Below the pieces are notes generated by a model. That model made no database searches and was not told the DNA's origin. It saw only the letters and a list, made by a program, of their open reading frames with translations. From Hawksworthiomyces lignivorus (lineage: Eukaryota; Ascomycota; Sordariomycetes; Ophiostomatales; Ophiostomataceae), in assembly GCA_002917075.1 (NCBI GenBank), contig NTMA01000009.1, forward strand, positions 496,001 to 560,000: 64,000 bases of DNA, in the 5' to 3' direction. This document shows positions 22,477-33,070 of the stretch, in pieces (the stretch's first letter is position 1; each line of letters begins with the position of its first letter). The translations under genes were made by a program, and so were the position numbers.

Positions 22477-25178
22477 TTAACTTGGAAACCAAGTCGGTCC
22501 GAACATATCTTCCTCTGGAGGTCCTCCCGTCTCCGAGCCCAACAACTCCATCCAAGTACTGTCAGACATAACTAGATCAGCTGCTTTCACGGGTACTGCA
22601 TTGGGCCACAACATGGAAAATACACCATTAATCTGAGTATGGGGACTCTCGTCAACTGGCGCTGAAACAAGCCGCTGTGCATCGCCACTGTCTCTCTCAT
22701 CAAGCGTTGATGTACCAATACCTCCCTCTGTTAAGCCTAGGGGCTGTGCCGGCTGCTCTGCAGCAGCGTCGTGTTGTGCCTCCAGGTACCGGCCACAGAG
22801 ACTCGTGATCGTACGGTGACAGCGCGCCGCACTTGGGTTGACGGGGGCCATAGCCGCTATACTCCGCAGCGTTGTGATGATCTGGGCGCGCCAATCCGGG
22901 GCGCACGGCGCCAGAGGGTCGTTTCGCAGGCAGACGCACGGGATGAGCACTGCTTGAAATAGAAAATACCTAGTATTTGCATAGATCGGAATTAGCGTCT
23001 TCTGCACACAACGCTTGTCCAATACGCGTCAGTGGTACAAGGAAGGTGGACTTACAACGCGTACCACGCCGTCAGGCGGTTGTGGTAGCGGGGGTGGGCG
23101 GCCCAGAACGCGCTGATTGACTGGATCGTGATCTGGGCATCGGCGAGGCAGCAGTCGTACGCCCACCGGCTCTCCGGGGTTTCGTCGTCCTGATCGCGGT
23201 CCCGCGCGCCGCGCGCACGGAGTGCCCGACGAATGACGGTCGCGCGATACATGATGATGCGCAGGTTGCGGTAGCGCCACTGCATGACCGCGTGCGCAAA
23301 CATGTAGCGCGGGGGCACGTCGACAGCATCCTCGGCAAAGAAGCGGGGCACGCCGACGCGCCATGCGTCCAGGTGGGTGCGGTCCAGCCGCACGAGCTCC
23401 TCGGTAGATGGGAAGGGCTTGGAGATGACGCGCGCGTAGATGGGCGCGGTGGCGACGTGGAAGCTGGCCTGCGTGCGCACCGCCGTGTACGGCGTGACCT
23501 CGGCGCTCTCTGCGGGCGGGTAGGCCTTGGAAGCCGCCGTGAGGTGACTGTCGTGGACATTGAGGGGCAGTGCCACCTCGACGCCCTCAAATGGCAGCGC
23601 CAGCGGCCGGCTGAAGGTGATTGTAGCGCCGACGTCGAAGACACACAGCGACCACCACACGCGCCGGCGGATCTCCATGCTGAGTGGCGAGATGCGCCAG
23701 CCGGGGAACTCCTTGTGCAGGCCCAGGCCCATGGCCATGCGCACTGCCAGGCCCAGGTAGTTGTAGCCCGAGTTGGGCTTGTCGCGCTTCTGCAGGTAGT
23801 TGGACATGAGCGTTAGCGCCTGCACCATCGTTAGGTTGCCGCGCTCGAGAAAGTCAAATGACAGGACGCTGCGCGCGTGGGCAAAGAGCACCGCGTCCAG
23901 CTCTCTGCTGCCGCGGTGCGCATCTGCCGGCGCTGTTTCTACCGGCCCTGTGGCCGTGGTGAACACGCCTAGCGCGGCGACGACGTGCACCAAGACCGTC
24001 CACGAGTCGCCGTGCGGACGTGGGATAACTTCGGCCCACTGCGCGCGAAAGGTTGGCTCGTGGAGGATCGGATAGCTTGCGTGGTACTGAAGGAAGTAGG
24101 CGTCAATCATGCTGTCAGCAATGTGCCGGTTCGGGTTGAGCAAAGAAGTGGGTGCTGGCGTCATGCGCTGCTGTGGCCGGCTATTAATATTTGAGTCGCG
24201 CCTACTTCTGGCTGGCTCCAGGATGCGAAGGAGAGCAGCCCCGGACGCGACACCAAGATAGCCAGCTTCTTTTTCTCCGAGTGCGAGTGACGCCATACCG
24301 TCTAGCACAGGCGACGGTGGCGTGTCTGCTCCAATGTCATAAGCACCGCCGTGGCTAGAAGATGGAGAACCAATACCAACAGTGTCCTGCTCATCCCAGT
24401 CGAAGTCCTCAGTTGTGGGCGGACTTTCAAGCTGAGCTGCTTGGCTAGAGCCGCCATGCTCCTCACTCGTAGGCAACTGGCTAGAGGACATGACGGGCTG
24501 TGGTACCGTCCCCACCGGTGGCGGGATTGGCGTTGAACCACCAGTCACTTCAAGGCCTGCTTCAGAGAGACGAGATGCCGTGTCGAGACTGACCGAAGAT
24601 GTGGCAGTCGGCGTTGTCATAGAAGCGGCCGCTAAGCCATCGTCTTGACCTTGGGCTACGCCGCCGGCTGCTACTTCTTGGCCGGCGAGGTTGAATTCCT
24701 CCGGCGCAAGTCCGGAGGTCGTAGCAACAGTATTCAGAGGGTTGGCTAAGGATCCTACCCGAGAGTGTGGTGGAAGCAGGCGAGTCATCTGGCGGATAAG
24801 GGCTTCCGCCCTCTCGAGTCGTTCCTCGACCTCGGTAAGGTGTCTAATCTGTGAGTGACCTGTGACGGAGATAGAAGGCCGAAGACGGGAAGAGGGGACC
24901 GTGGCTTACTTTCTTGTTAATGGTGTGCGCGAATACTTCTCGTATAAGCAATGTCTCCGGTACTTCACGCACAGATTGCAGATGGGAATAGCTTTGTTGC
25001 ATCTCGATTTCCTCCGCCGGCACTCCTTGCATGCCTGGTCCGCTTGGCCGAGGGGAATATCCACTCTTCCAGACCCGATCTCGGCTGATTCTGCAGCCGG
25101 TACCTCGTCAACAGTGCCGGCAGCCGGGCTAGCCACTTCAATAGACGCCGGAAACGGCAGCCCGGAAGTGCTCCTCAT
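22477..25178 (-). CDS. Zn2Cys6 transcriptional activator of the sugar/polyol cluster
   Basis: Three exons (25178-24910, 24843-23056, 22969-22477) give 849 residues. The zinc cluster is Cys50, 53, 60, 67, 70, 77. It is followed across the first intron by 'TPLTRKHLTEVEERLERAE', a linker and short coiled-coil dimerisation element seen in Gal4/XlnR-like regulators. That motif only forms if the acceptor is at 24844, which also fixes the phase. The middle holds a fungal_trans domain with 'DAYFLQYHASYPILHEPTF' and 'RRRVWWSLCVFDVGATITFS'. The protein ends in an acidic tail ('PPEEDMFGPTW') that could activate transcription. It is the first gene of a compact run with a sugar porter, two SDRs, a kinase and a polyol dehydrogenase, so it most likely controls them. 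This is inferred from position. Confidence 0.88.
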
Positions 25179-25718
25179 TGCCTTTATTCTCTACGACACT
25201 CTTGTGAGAAAATGGAGATGAGCGAGACGCGTGCGCGGTGCGCGTGTTGTGACAGACGTTAATCACTGAAAATATGTTACAAATGACGGAGTCCCCCCAT
25301 CGGCTAGTAGTGGCAAGAATTTCGCTTTTGAGTCTAGGAAGCAGCTAAACGCAAAATATGGGGAACCATTTTTACCGACTTTTTGCCCTAGAAGCACACG
25401 AGTTGGCTCTGTGGATCCTCGTAGCATTATATAGTACGACCCTGAGTTGCAAAGACGCTGCTGCAAAGGTGCGCTGACACAGCTCAACGCCCGCACGCTA
25501 GCATTCCGCATCAGATTTTAGTGGTGCCGTCAACTTTGCTCTTGACAGTGGTTTTTTTGCACGTCATATGTGCAACGCATCGTGGAAAGGTACATACATT
25601 GCTACTGCACATTAGGTGCTGGTAAAATTGGTCTGTTTTCAGGATATGGTTCTAGTGAACTTGCACCATTTTCAACCATAAAGTTGCTATTGGAGAATAT
25701 TACAGCTTAACTAACCGC
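25179..25718. other. Intergenic region upstream of the cluster regulator
   Basis: Promoter side of the Zn2Cys6 gene and 3' side of the sugar porter gene. No coding sequence seen. Confidence 0.4.
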
Positions 25719-27453
25719 CTATGCACTCTCCTCGTGCTTCGAGCCAGCTACAACTTCGTCCTCATTCTTTCGCAGCTTGACAGTATCCATCACAGCGCTG
25801 GGGCCGTCAAAGATCTGCGCGATCTCCTCTAAGCTGTAGCCCTTCGTCTCAGGGAAGAGGAAATATGTAACTACCAGGAAGACCGCCAGGAAACAGCAGA
25901 AGACAATGTAATACTTCCAGCCAATATTCCCAAGGCCAATGGGGTTCACAAACGCCTGCACGATCAGCGACCCGTAGATGGAGAAGAGCTCAAGTGCGAT
26001 ACCCTTGGAGCGCAGCGAGTACGGGAAGATCTCCGTCGGGTAGCCCATCAGCAGCGGGGTATAGGCGATGTCGTAGTGGAAGTAGAAGACAAAGAGGCAC
26101 ACGACTACGACGATGCCGGCCGCCTTGTTGCCTGTGTCGTTGTTCACTGCGGAGCAGGCGGTCCACACAATGTAGCTGATGAGCATGCCCACGCCGCTCC
26201 AGAGGAACAACACCCGCCGGCCTAGGCGGTCCACTAGGACGGCGGCTGACAGCGCGGCGCCGAAGTTGAAGATCTGCAGCAGGCCGTTGATCAGCGTCTG
26301 CGTGAACGTGTCGGTGATTCCAATCGTGTCGAGCACGAGTGTCAGATAATACGACACGACGCCGATGCCATTCCACTGCGCGAAGCCGCCCACGCACACA
26401 GCAATCAGCGTGCGGCGCCGGTTACCGGGCGACGAGAATAGAGCACCCCACCCACCGCTGCCGGCCTCACGCTCGGCGCGGATGGCCTCCACAATCTCCG
26501 CAAGCTCAGCTGCCACTAGAGGGCTTGTTGTGCTCGCATCCCCAGAGTGGTATTTTGAAAGTGTTGCCGCCGCATCGCCCGCTCTGTCCTGCGCTACAAG
26601 CCAACGAGGTGACTCAGGCACCCAGTACAAGAAGATCAGCTGCAAAAGAGGAAAGCCGCCTTGAAGGATGGAGGGAATACGCCAGGACCAAGTGCTAGTA
26701 TATTTCTGCGTACCGAAAGTTGTCCAAGAGGCAAGAATAGCACCTGATGAGTAGAGCACAATGTCAGTTCATGATGATACTGGAAAGAGCTGCATTGTCC
26801 CTTTGTCTCTGTCTCTTTGAAATACGGATCCAGAAGGAAACAAAAGAACATACCCAAATAATACATGGTCCAGTATGCAGAGGTATACTTTCCTCTATGC
26901 GTCGGGTACGCCAGCTCAGCAATGAGTAAAGGGCTTGGCTGGACAACGAACATACCACCGAAACCGACAATCAGGCGTGACACGATGAACATGGCCAAGT
27001 TGACAGAGGCGGCTTGAATAATGGTTGCAATTATAATAAGCACGATGCCCATCGCCAAGACGGGTTTGCGACCCAGCCGGTCACTGAGCCCACCGACAAA
27101 GGGCAGGGAAACAACCGAACCAATCGACTGAGCTGCGTTCACAACGCCGAGTTTGGCCCCCTCTGGGTTCCCAAAATGGTCCCGCCACTGTGAGAGGGAT
27201 TGCAGACCATTCATAAGAGATCCTACATTGCGAATTTTGCGAATCAGTAGTGCTCTTCTTCTGCTTTATTTGAATATCATTCTAAGTGACTCTTCATAGG
27301 GAACTCACCATCATAGCCTGCCACAGACGACGACAGCAGCGGAATCAAGAGTAGGAGATTGAGGCGTAAGAGATGAGACTGCTGAAACCACCACTTATTT
27401 GTCTTGGGGAGCACCTCTGCGAGGGCTTCTCCCACGATCTGAGAGTCCTTCAT
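25719..27453 (-). CDS. MFS sugar porter
   Basis: Three exons (27453-27309, 27222-26854, 26743-25719; introns of 86 and 110 nt) join to 512 residues. Sugar-porter hallmarks are all present: 'GYDGSLMNGLQ' formed across intron 1, 'SDRLGRKPVL', 'PESPRWL', 'VDRLGRRVLF' and 'PETKGYSLEE'. Twelve membrane helices are expected, with the plasma membrane as the likely site. The start at 27453 is the first ATG in frame; upstream in-frame sequence lacks one. The overall pattern is nearest to lactose/hexose permease-like porters, but the substrate cannot be read from sequence. It lies between the cluster regulator and an SDR on the same strand. Five CreA-type motifs lie 289-409 bases upstream, suggesting repression by preferred carbon sources. 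Confidence 0.92.
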
Positions 27454-28608
27454 GGTGATAAATTCGGAAGATAACAAATTCAAGATAATTAAGGTTTGAA
27501 CAAGTTGAAGAGTCGAGCACAGTACACGCCGATCATCGGTGTGATCATGGTATGCAGCACATGAAGCCTTCTTATATAATTGTCCCCAGCTCGACGGCTG
27601 TCTTTCGATGATCTCTCAGTTGGGGCCGAGACAGGCTAGTCAGTTACACTTCCACCATGTAACAGTCTTCGTTATCCTTTTCGAGCATCAGGAGAGATTG
27701 TACTGCATATGCAACCCCCAGCAAACCCGCACTTGAAATCTCTGGGGAGTGGCTGTGGAGTATGGGGACCTAGTGGAGCCTGTGGAGGAGGTTCTCCATG
27801 GTTCTCTCACAAGAACATGCCCACAAGAAACGTGGAAACAACGCGGGCAACGAAATGTGGAGACACAGCGGACCACAGTCACCCTCAGCGAAATGATTTG
27901 GGGAACAAATTTTAGGCGATTCTCCAATTTCGTGTTTGGTGCTAGGACTTAGTGAAGGTACTTTTCGTACGAACAAAATCGTCACAACAAAGCGTGCACT
28001 AATGCAACGCAGATCACCCAAGCCTGCTTTACCACCTGCAGAGGGCGACTGTTGCCCGTCTTCGTATAAGCATAGCTCATTTGTATGTCGATTTAGAATA
28101 TTTCTCACGTGGAGTTCCACAAAAGTCTCTTGACGGAACAGTCTTGCCTGATTTGGAGCTTCATCGCCATGACGCGCAAAGCTGCTCTTTGCGCGAGAGA
28201 GAATGATTGGCTTTGGCTTAATATGGTGGGCAAGTTAGCAAAGACCTAGCTCGTTGCTGATCATACAATGTGACCGTACGATTGGAATACAAGACTATTG
28301 GCAAGTAATATGATGATGAAATAGACGTAGAGCGTGTGCCAATTGTATACCTGCGAGAGACGTTACATCCTCTCTATTCTCTCAGGATTCAAAATGTGGT
28401 AAATTGGTTCTACAATTACTCGTAGTTGCTTGGGACGACTGCTGCCATGTGACGGCGACAAGTCTGCCAGTAGTGCTGATGTCTATTAAAAATTCGAGTG
28501 ATGACGAGTAGACGTCTTCTACTAATATCTTTGTTTAAACTTCTGTATTTATTCTTATATTTGCTCTATGTCTACAGACTCTATCGCCAGTGCGGTAGCA
28601 CAAGTTGA
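27454..28608. other. Intergenic region holding the sugar porter promoter
   Basis: About 1.15 kb without a gene. The left half contains the CreA-type motif array. The right end is the 3' side of the minus-strand SDR gene. Confidence 0.5.
27742..27862 (+). promoter_or_regulatory. Array of five CreA-type motifs upstream of the sugar porter
   Basis: Matches to the SYGGRG consensus of the carbon catabolite repressor CreA/Cre1 lie at 27742 (CTGGGG), 27755, 27773, 27782 and 27857 (GTGGAG), all on the plus strand. A sixth GTGGAG lies further out at 28109. Paired, closely spaced sites are what the repressor usually needs. The consensus is short and can occur by chance. Confidence 0.45.
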
Positions 28609-29578
28609 CTACCGGGCAGTGTAGCCGCCGTCTACAACAAAATCTGCCCCTGTTGTGTACGAGCTGGCGTCGCTAGCCAGATAAAGGTAAATGCCCTTGA
28701 GCTCGCGGGGATCTGCGTCCCTCTTCAGGGGCGTCAGGCTGAACCACTCCTCTTTCATCTCGAATGGGCAGTCGCCTGAGATAATAGTGTCAATGTAGCC
28801 AGGAGAGACAGAGTTGATCCGGCCTCCCCACTTTGCCCACTCCACAGAGAGAGACTTTGCCAAATGAATCTGCAAAAGAGTCAAAGTTAGTCAGCTGCTC
28901 GTCTGCTAGGTATGGAAGTGTAGGAAGTAGCTGCAGCGGCGCAGCGCGCTAAAACTCACGCAGCCAGCCTTGCAGGCGTTGTAGCACGTCTGCTCCTGTG
29001 GCACGTTGGCCGCGTGCCCGCTCATGCTGGCAGTAATGATGGCCACGCCCTTCTTCTGCTCGCGGAAGACAAGACCAGCAGCTCGCGCACAGTAGTACGC
29101 GCCGTCGAAGTCGGTGGCCCGCACGCGCTCCCAGTCTTCTAGCGAGTCGTCCAGGCCGCCGGCCTTGGATGGCACGCCCGCGTTCGCAATCATGACATCT
29201 AACCGGCCAAAGTCCTTGACCACCTGGTTAACTGCGGACTCCACCGCAGCATAATCCCGCACGTCCACCTGATAGGTGCGCGTCTTGACGTTGAAATCGG
29301 CCGCAATCTTGGCAGCAAGCTTCTCGGCTGCGGCAGAAGTGTGGTACCAGATGGCAAGCTGCAGCAATGTCAGGGGCTGAGAACATCAAGAAAGATCATG
29401 CAGGGAAAGATCAACTCACATTGGCTCCAGCCTCGGCTAGACCCCGGCCAACCTCATAACCGATACCACCGGCGCCACCAGTGATGATTACGGTGCGGCC
29501 ATCAAGACGGAGCTGCTTGAAGACGCTGTCCTCGATGGGTGGATTCGGCGCTCGAATCGATTCCTTCGCTGCAGGCAT
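28609..29578 (-). CDS. Short-chain dehydrogenase/reductase, sorbose/xylulose reductase-like
   Basis: Three exons (29578-29420, 29358-28960, 28869-28609; introns 61 and 90 nt) in phase 0 give 272 residues, typical for classical SDRs. The cofactor motif TGGAGGIG is at residues 33-40, the 'NAG' motif at 112-114, catalytic Ser164 or Ser166 in 'ITASMSG', and Tyr179-x-x-x-Lys183 in 'YNACK'. The end '[13 protein letters not shown]' is typical of Sou2-like NADP-dependent sorbose, mannitol or L-xylulose reductases. It lies between the sugar porter and the kinase on the same strand, which supports a step between polyol and ketose in the cytosol. The exact substrate is not decidable. Confidence 0.9.
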
Positions 29579-29914
29579 TTTAGTTATTCTCCAAGGAAGG
29601 GATGACGGTTGTAGAATGGGAAAGCCTTGGTGAAATATTTTGATCCAAACAACAACAAAAAAAAAAAAATAAGCAATGCCAGAGTTGCTCTGTTCGATGT
29701 GGTTATATTGAACTCGCCAACATAACAGAACTCGCCGTAGAAATACCCCGAATATGCACGAGCTAGGGCTCCACGGCAAACATTCGTTGGCGTACCTGCA
29801 TGCTTTGGAGTAGACAAAGTTGATAATCATATTGCGCTGTATGTTCTAGGTCTCCACTCCATACGGCATATTTAAACAGGCAAACGGGGGTCTGTCGCCC
29901 TCTCTACGCCAAGT
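29579..29914. other. Intergenic region between SDR and kinase genes
   Basis: Promoter of the SDR gene, including a poly(A) tract near 29658-29670. Nothing coding seen. Confidence 0.45.
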
Positions 29915-30706
29915 CTAACCACTTTCACTCGACGTTAGCGGCTCTTCAACACTTTCAATCAAGACATCTTGCCGTCCCAGACTCTTTTCCATCACCCATT
30001 TCCCATTCACCAAGTCGTTCCCCTCTGCCCTCCGCACAGCAGCTTCCATTGTGCTTTCGATCCCCGCCTTCAAGTGTCTAGCGGCCACCCGCGTCCGCGC
30101 CAGGTCAGGTTCGACTCGCACTAGCCAGCGGTCGTCCACGACCTCTGCAATGTCTCCCCACGGGGCCTCGCTGCTGAGGAGGTAGTTGCCCTCCAGGATG
30201 CACACCTCCACTTCTGGGCCAATAGCCAGCCCACCGGCTACAGGGTCCTTGACTGCGTGATCGAACGTCGGCGCCAGAACGGTCTCGTGACCCGCTCCAG
30301 CTCGCAGAGCCTTAGCCAGCGCCACCACCCCAGCTCCGTCGAACGTCCAGGGCGCTCCACGCCGCCGGATGGCCTCTTCCGCGTTAGGCATGGCTGCGAG
30401 CGCCGCACGTGGGAGGTGGAATCCGTCCGCTGAGATGGCTACCGCCCGTACCTGGGTCGGTGACGGCAGGTTGTTGAGCCTGGTTACCACATGAGTGGCT
30501 ATGGTTGTCTTTCCTGACCCGGGAGGACCAGCAAGAGCAATAATGAGGCGCGGCGCTGCTGATGTCGTTGTTGTCCCTTGACCTTTCTGCCTATCAGAGG
30601 TACCGATTGGCCTAGATTCGCCTGTGGAAGGCTGCGGTGCCTGTTTCTTTTTTTCTTCCCATTTGTCGAGCACCCGCTGGACAAGCGATTGGTAGGCGGA
30701 TTCCAT
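29915..30706 (-). CDS. P-loop kinase, uridine kinase/FrcK/YFH7-like
   Basis: Intronless gene for a 263-residue P-loop kinase, soluble and probably cytosolic. Walker A is GPPGSGKTT at residues 60-68, after a variable, glutamine- and threonine-rich N-terminal linker. Further motifs typical of this branch follow in order: 'SADGFHLP', 'RRGAPWTFDGAG', 'APTFDHAVKDP' and 'EGNYLLSSEAPW'. This motif set marks the pantothenate/uridine kinase superfamily branch that includes yeast Yfh7 and the bacterial FrcK-type proteins linked to fructose uptake operons. Phosphorylation of a ketose is therefore an attractive role, and the neighbours (sugar porter, two SDRs, zinc polyol dehydrogenase) support it. This is inference: members of this branch also act on nucleosides or are uncharacterised. 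It shares a 472-base divergent promoter with the polyol dehydrogenase. Confidence 0.8.
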   Translation of the reverse strand: MESAYQSLVQRVLDKWEEKKKQAPQPSTGESRPIGTSDRQKGQGTTTTSAAPRLIIALAGPPGSGKTTIATHVVTRLNNLPSPTQVRAVAISADGFHLPRAALAAMPNAEEAIRRRGAPWTFDGAGVVALAKALRAGAGHETVLAPTFDHAVKDPVAGGLAIGPEVEVCILEGNYLLSSEAPWGDIAEVVDDRWLVRVEPDLARTRVAARHLKAGIESTMEAAVRRAEGNDLVNGKWVMEKSLGRQDVLIESVEEPLTSSESG

Positions 30707-31178
30707 GGCCTCGGTGTGGTAACGTAATTGATGCTAGGCGGCAGATGGAGCGGACGTCACAGGTTGGGGAAATGAACCTAATGTTCCCCCACTACGGTGG
30801 TGTTATAACTCTCTCCGCTCTGAGGGTTGCAGGCGGCCGGAGATCGTGATCGCGGAAGAGAGATCTTGCAAAATTCAGGTGCCAGAAGGATTGTGGAGTT
30901 GACGGTTTAGCTTTAGTGGGTCCGGATGACTGTCGCCCCGAACGGTGCAGCGCATCGGCCGACCGCTTAGCCCCAGCTGGCCGGACCAATGTAGCGCACC
31001 GCTGCCACGGCCGCATGCATCAATTAGGCTTGCTCGTCACAGTTCTTTACTCAAAGGGGACCAGCTGTCACCACCACCCTTGTCGAGAGCAAACAGAGCT
31101 GCTTGCTTTTCTTGCATAGTTTCGTCCTTAAACTTCGGACCCAAACACATCAACCCAGACCAAGCACCAAAGGCAGCC
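30707..31178. promoter_or_regulatory. Divergent promoter between kinase and polyol dehydrogenase
   Basis: A 472-base bidirectional promoter. It holds CreA-type motifs at 30787-30792 (CCCCAC), 30837-30842 (CCGGAG) and 30971-30976 (CCCCAG). TTAGCC at 30967-30972 is the reverse complement of GGCTAA, a XlnR-type site, and it overlaps the third CreA motif. The sites are short and their function is inferred. Confidence 0.45.
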
Positions 31179-32490
31179 ATGGCCGAGAAGGTACTCATCT
31201 GCCGATCCATACAATTCTTACTTTCGATTTGCTTGTATGCTTATTCCATCACTAACAATCATTCCCGCTTAGAACCCCGCATTCGTGCTTAGATCCATCA
31301 AGGACACAGCTTTCGAGGACCGCGAGGTCCCCAAGCTGCGTGACGAGTGGGACATACGTGTGCACATTGAACAGACCGGTATCTGCGGAAGCGACGTACA
31401 CTACTGGCAGCGCGGGCGCATTGGCGACTTTGTGCTCAACAGCCCCATCGTTTTGGGCCACGAGAGCGCCGGCACCGTCGTCGAGGTCGGTAGCAAAGTC
31501 AAGAACGTTAAAGTCGGCGACCGCGTGGCAATTGAGCCGGGTGTCCCATGTCGCCAGTAGGCTTTTCTCATTTTTATCTGTCTTGATTGGATTCACTTTG
31601 GCTGACTCCAGGCAGCTGCAACTTCTGCCGGCAGGGAGCCTACAACCTCTGTGCGGACACAGTCTTCGCGGCAACCCCTCCGTGGGATGGCACCCTGCAG
31701 AAATACTATATTGTGGCCGGAGACTACTGCTATCCGATCCCTGAGCACATGTCCTCCGAAGACGGTGCTCTAATCGAGCCCGTCGCTGTTGCCGTGCAGA
31801 TCTGCAAGGTCGCCAACATCCGGGGTGGCCAGACAGTCCTAGTGTTTGGCTGCGGTCCCATAGGAGTGCTATGCCAGGCAGTGGCCAAGGCTTACGGAGC
31901 TTCACGTGTAGTCGGCGTCGATGCCTCACGCTCGCGGGCGGAATTTGCGTCCAAATTTGCCGCCGACGCCGTCCATGTTGTAGACCGCAACGCAAAGCTG
32001 CCCGACAGCGCTGATGACAGAGTCGAGGCAGCTCGAAAAATGGGAGAATCTATTCTCGCAGAACGTGGCCTCGGTGAAGGCGCCGATGTAGTGCTCGAGT
32101 GCACGGGAGCGGAGAGCTGCATTCAGGCCGGCGTGTTTGCTGCCAAGAAGGGTGGTACATATGTCCAGGCTGGAATGGGAAAAGAGGTGAGCTTATTTTC
32201 TCTGTCTTCTTTTCTTTGATTCTTGCCATCGATTTCACTTGCTAACAATAGAATAGAACGTTGTGTTCCCCATCACAACAGCGTGTATCAGAGCGCTTGA
32301 TATTAAAGGCTCGATCCGGTATACCACTGGATGCTATCCCAATGCCGTGGACTTAGTAGCATCCGGCAAGATTAAGCCTCGCCAGCTTATTACGCACAGA
32401 TTTAAATTTGAGCAGTCGCTGGAGGCATTCGAGCTCGTTAGACAAGGCCAAGAAAATGTCCTCAAGGTAATTATTGAAGGTGTCCAGTAG
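31179..32490 (+). CDS. Zinc-dependent polyol dehydrogenase (sorbitol/xylitol dehydrogenase-like)
   Basis: Four exons, 31179-31190 (only 12 nt, coding MAEK), 31273-31556, 31616-32186 and 32257-32490, give 366 residues of the medium-chain dehydrogenase family. Catalytic zinc ligands are Cys42 ('ICGSDVHYW'), His67 and Glu68 ('LGHESAG'), with Glu153 in 'IEPVAVA'. The structural zinc set Cys97, 100, 103, 111 is completed across the second intron, which decides the acceptor at 31616. The nucleotide fold has GCGPIG at residues 177-182. Asp201 at the end of the second strand points to NAD rather than NADP. Enzymes of this type oxidise sorbitol, xylitol or related polyols to ketoses. It is transcribed away from the kinase and followed by another SDR gene on the same strand. 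Confidence 0.92.
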
Positions 32491-33070
32491 ACTATTTAGC
32501 TGTCTAAATAATAAATCGAGCCTTTTTATTTTATAATTTCTAAGTCATGTATATTCCGTAAAATTTCTTTCATAAATTTGGCCGAAAGTGAATTATTCAT
32601 ACGCAGTCTCTGTGCTTGAAAAACAAGTTCATGTATGCCTTTTCTACTTTATCTCCTGTGCTGTTCGTATTCACCCCCCTAGGAGATACACTTCTACAGA
32701 TGCGTTCAGTAATGCTTAACTTGCTAGCTAAAAATTTGTTAATAATATGCATGTGCCTATTTCCATCATCCAAAGGCCACTGACCCCACGGTAGGCTAAG
32801 GTGTGAGAAGAAACTCTAATGGCATACATCTGGGTGACAGACGCCCGCCTCAATGTTGCCTCAGAGAGCTAGCGGGCGGCCTAAAGAGTACCTCCGGACT
32901 ATGCTTCCGAGGGTTAGGCGATCTGCATTGTCTATTGCATTGTGTAGTTGACAGGTATATGGGAGCTAAGCTTCCCTAAATGTTAAGTTGCACTCTCGAC
33001 ATAATCAATACCCTGTATTTGGTCACACTGCAACCAATCTTCGGCTGTTAAAACATACACTTGAACGAAA
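32491..33070. other. Intergenic region between polyol dehydrogenase and second SDR
   Basis: Contains the 3' end of one gene and the promoter of the next. No coding sequence recognised. Confidence 0.45.

Noticed and set aside
23292..23816. 174-codon plus-strand frame inside the cluster regulator
   Set aside because: Antisense shadow of the fungal_trans region of the Zn2Cys6 gene.
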